From Deinococcus rhizophilus (GTDB lineage: Bacteria > Deinococcota > Deinococci > Deinococcales > Deinococcaceae): a DNA stretch of 9,368 nucleotides. The notes beneath the pieces were generated by a model. It saw only the letters and a program-made list of their open reading frames with translations. It made no database searches and was not told where the DNA came from. The stretch lies in contig NZ_JASNGB010000112.1 of assembly GCF_030271215.1 (NCBI RefSeq), positions 1 to 9,368 of the forward strand. The letters run 5' to 3'. The position numbers and the translations under genes were made by a program. Positions 7,312 to 9,368 of the stretch are shown piece by piece. Position 1 is the stretch's first letter; each line of letters begins with the position of its first letter.

Positions 7312-7351
7312 CTGACATGTCGATCTCTCAACTGACATGGCCACTGAAAAA
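7312..7351 (+). repeat. Transposon-end site pair 1 (putative TnsB sites)
   Basis: CTGACATGTCGATCTCTCAA at 7312-7331 is followed with no gap by a second CTGACAT at 7332; the rest of the second 20-mer is degenerate. Positions 7312-7338 match positions 7484-7510 at 25 of 27 bases. Arrays of about 20-bp repeats next to tnsA are the expected TnsB binding sites of a Tn7-like end. Confidence 0.75.
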
Positions 7352-7402
7352 CACTTGCCATGCCGTACCAGAACGCGAAAGACCATGACCGTTCCCCAGG
7401 TT

Positions 7403-7422
7403 TTGAGAGTTGAACATGTCAG
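7403..7422 (-). repeat. Single inverted transposon-end site
   Basis: The minus strand reads CTGACATGTTCAACTCTCAA, matching the consensus fully in both boxes but in the opposite orientation to its neighbours. No second CTGACAT follows at the 20-bp pitch. It lies 110 bp (outer edge to outer edge) from the pair starting at 7312. Confidence 0.7.
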
Positions 7423-7483
7423 GACTTGACTTGGAGGAGAGCCGAAACAGCTCGGCACATCGTCTACGCCGACGCTCAGCCCA

Positions 7484-7523
7484 CTGACATGTTGACCTCT
7501 CAACTGACATCTCGCTGGTATGT
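7484..7523 (+). repeat. Transposon-end site pair 2 (putative TnsB sites)
   Basis: CTGACATGTTGACCTCTCAA at 7484-7503 is followed directly by CTGACAT at 7504, again an exact 20-bp pitch. The second 20-mer is conserved only in its first 7 bases. It starts 172 bp after pair 1. Confidence 0.75.
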
Positions 7524-7572
7524 CTGTTCAGTACCGGTTCTGTGCGACTTGTGCTCCTCAAGCTGCCAACCC

Positions 7573-7592
7573 TTGAGAGCTGAAGATGTCAG
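7573..7592 (-). repeat. Second single inverted transposon-end site
   Basis: The minus strand reads CTGACATCTTCAGCTCTCAA. Its first 17 bases are identical, in inverted orientation, to 7719-7735. It lies 109 bp (outer edge to outer edge) from the pair starting at 7484, repeating the spacing of the first pair and its inverted site. Confidence 0.7.
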
Positions 7593-7665
7593 TACATCGC
7601 CTTATGCAGTCAGGGGCGGGTGTCGGAGAGGAGCGCGCGGCGACGAAGTGGTGTTGTAGACAACG

Positions 7666-7688
7666 AAAAGCCCTCCTTGAGGAGGGCT
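7666..7688 (-). terminator. Rho-independent terminator facing away from pilC
   Basis: AGCCCTCC (7669-7676) and GGAGGGCT (7681-7688) form a perfect 8-bp, GC-rich stem with a 4-nt loop. On the minus strand the stem is followed by TTTT then CG. The orientation terminates transcription coming from pilC. It lies 58 bp past the pilC stop but inside the repeat array, between the sites at 7573 and 7699. It is therefore either the element's own shield against read-through or part of the pilC 3' end. Confidence 0.8.
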
Positions 7689-7698
7689 GATAGGCTCA

Positions 7699-7738
7699 CT
7701 GACAAGTTGGGCTCTCAGCTGACATCTTCAGCTCTAAC
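7699..7738 (+). repeat. Outermost transposon-end site pair, adjoining pilC
   Basis: CTGACAAGTTGGGCTCTCAG (7699-7718) is followed at an exact 20-bp pitch by CTGACATCTTCAGCTCTAAC (7719-7738). This is the only pair in which the second copy also keeps most of the CTCTCAA box. It ends 7 bp before the pilC stop codon. The likely element terminus is CTGACA at 7719-7724 (TGTCAG read inwards) or a few bases beyond 7738. Confidence 0.7.
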
Positions 7739-7745
7739 CGTCAGC

Positions 7746-8966
<1,221 letters not shown>

Positions 8967-8973
8967 GGGCGCA

Positions 8974-8979
8974 ACTATA
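8974..8979 (-). promoter_or_regulatory. pilC: pilC -10 box, probably a leaderless promoter
   Basis: TATAGT on the minus strand ends 7 nt before the pilC ATG, placing the transcription start at or next to the A of ATG. Leaderless mRNAs with this spacing are common in Deinococcus. No Shine-Dalgarno sequence precedes the ATG, and no convincing -35 was found. The box is part of the 8-bp palindrome ACTATAGT (8974-8981), which also presents TATAGT on the plus strand towards the divergent gene. Confidence 0.55.
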
Positions 8980-9038
8980 GTGACGGGGGTCTTGCGTTCC
9001 CCTTACAACGGGGGTGGGCCGCACGCCCCGACTCTCCC

Positions 9039-9368
9039 ATGAACACACCTTTACCCAGCGGGGCCTTCCCCCGAGTCACCCAGGCCGCCGCCCTCCTTGC
9101 CGGGGGCGCTGTGGTCGGCTACCCCTCCGAGACGGTCTGGGGCCTCGCCGCGCACCCGGCTTCCCCGGGGGGGCTGGCGGCCCTCCTCGCCCTCAAGGGC
9201 CGCGACCCCGCCAAACCCGTGCAGGTCTCGTGTCTGGATGTGGCCTGCGCCCGTCCCCTGACCCGCACCCCGCAGGTGGTAGACGCCCTCGCCGGGCTGT
9301 GGCCGGGGCCGCTGACGCTGGTGGTGCCCGCCTCGGAGGGGTGCCCGCCTCCCCTCGCCCCCGGCGGC
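9039..9368 (+). CDS. tsaC: Sua5/YrdC/TsaC-type L-threonylcarbamoyladenylate synthase, 3' part outside window
   Basis: The first 110 residues of a Sua5/YciO/YrdC-domain protein. The family makes threonylcarbamoyl-AMP from threonine, bicarbonate and ATP for the t6A37 modification of tRNAs that read ANN codons. Diagnostic stretches are the glycine-rich start AALLAGGAVVGYPSETVWGLAA (compare YPTDTVYGL in relatives), the KGRDPAKPVQV motif (residues 54-64), which contributes basic residues that bind ATP and substrate, and LWPGPLTLVVPA, the usual WPGPLT line. The ATG at 9039 is chosen because homology begins within 15 residues; no Shine-Dalgarno sequence is evident. It is divergent from pilC across 72 bp. 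The symbol could also be sua5 or ywlC, since the missing C-terminus decides between short TsaC and long Sua5 forms. Confidence 0.92.
   Translation, partial: MNTPLPSGAFPRVTQAAALLAGGAVVGYPSETVWGLAAHPASPGGLAALLALKGRDPAKPVQVSCLDVACARPLTRTPQVVDALAGLWPGPLTLVVPASEGCPPPLAPGG

Larger units (their letters stand above)
1..7740. mobile_element. Tn7-like transposon, tnsA-proximal part (left part outside window)
   Basis: A contiguous minus-strand set tnsA-tnsB-tnsC-tniQ, followed by two possible cargo genes and flanked on the tnsA side by a repeat array of probable TnsB sites, defines a Tn7-like element. No Cas gene, CRISPR array or crRNA-like repeat is seen, so this part gives no sign of RNA-guided targeting. 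The right boundary is uncertain within about 7724-7745. An outermost CTGACA ending at 7724 would give the TGT/ACA-type terminus known for Tn7 and Tn5053 relatives, but repeat similarity continues to about 7738, just before the pilC stop codon. The opposite end and any 5-bp target duplication are not in the window. It is also not proven that the methyltransferase at the left edge lies inside the element. Confidence 0.85.

Noticed and set aside
7441..7456. GCCGA/TCGGC small hairpin between end sites as a terminator or RNA element
   Set aside because: A 5-bp stem with a 6-nt loop and no T-tract or promoter is not distinguishable from chance.
7426..7659. Small plus-strand open frame (77 codons) inside the transposon end
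   Set aside because: It runs through the end repeats, has no ribosome binding site and resembles no protein I know.
7653..7664. GTTGTAGACAAC inverted repeat as an operator
   Set aside because: It has only 5-bp arms, lies just past the terminator and is not next to any promoter I can see, so chance is likely.
7312..7738. CRISPR array suggested by repeated 20-27-bp units
   Set aside because: Spacing is irregular (tens to hundreds of bp), orientation alternates, copies are degenerate, and no cas gene is present. The position next to tnsA fits transposon-end sites.

Overview
The window is GC-rich and almost fully coding. It shows the tnsA-proximal part of a Tn7-like transposon (positions 1 to about 7740) next to ordinary chromosomal housekeeping genes (about 7746 to 9368). 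The likely host is a Deinococcus or a close relative. This inference rests on high GC, the style of the PilC protein, and a TATAGT -10 box sitting only 7 nt before the pilC ATG, the arrangement expected of a leaderless mRNA, which is common in Deinococcus. No rRNA or other firm taxonomic marker is present.

The transposon genes all lie on the minus strand in the order tnsA (6332-7069), tnsB (4230-6332), tnsC (3163-4230), tniQ/tnsD-like (1340-3169), a small very acidic unknown protein (978-1307) and a DNA cytosine-5 methyltransferase (17-928). The four transposition genes overlap at their ends (TGATG junctions and a 7-nt overlap), so they form a translationally coupled operon. TnsA (PD-(D/E)XK nuclease) and TnsB (DDE transposase) would together cut and join both strands. 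TnsC is the AAA+ regulator, and the long TniQ protein, with a zinc finger, would choose the target. All expected catalytic motifs of TnsA, TnsB and TnsC are visible. The methyltransferase has motifs I, IV, VI and VIII but ends before motifs IX and X, so it looks truncated.

Between tnsA and pilC lie about 680 bp without a gene. Next to tnsA is a predicted promoter with a perfect 7+7 inverted repeat in its spacer. Beyond it is an array of about 20-bp elements (CTGACAT-N7-CTCTCA-A) at 7312-7738, the likely TnsB binding sites of the transposon end. The array is unusual: tandem pairs at an exact 20-bp pitch alternate with single sites in the opposite orientation, over more than 400 bp. A rho-independent terminator facing away from pilC lies inside the array.

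The chromosomal side holds pilC (type IV pilus inner-membrane platform) on the minus strand and, divergently, the start of a Sua5/YrdC/TsaC-type tRNA threonylcarbamoyladenosine synthesis gene cut by the window edge. The geometry (3' end of a conserved gene, then the tnsA-side end, then tnsA transcribed in the same direction) matches Tn7 at glmS. This makes the 3' end of pilC a candidate attachment site. The other transposon end and the target duplication lie outside the window, so that remains a hypothesis.
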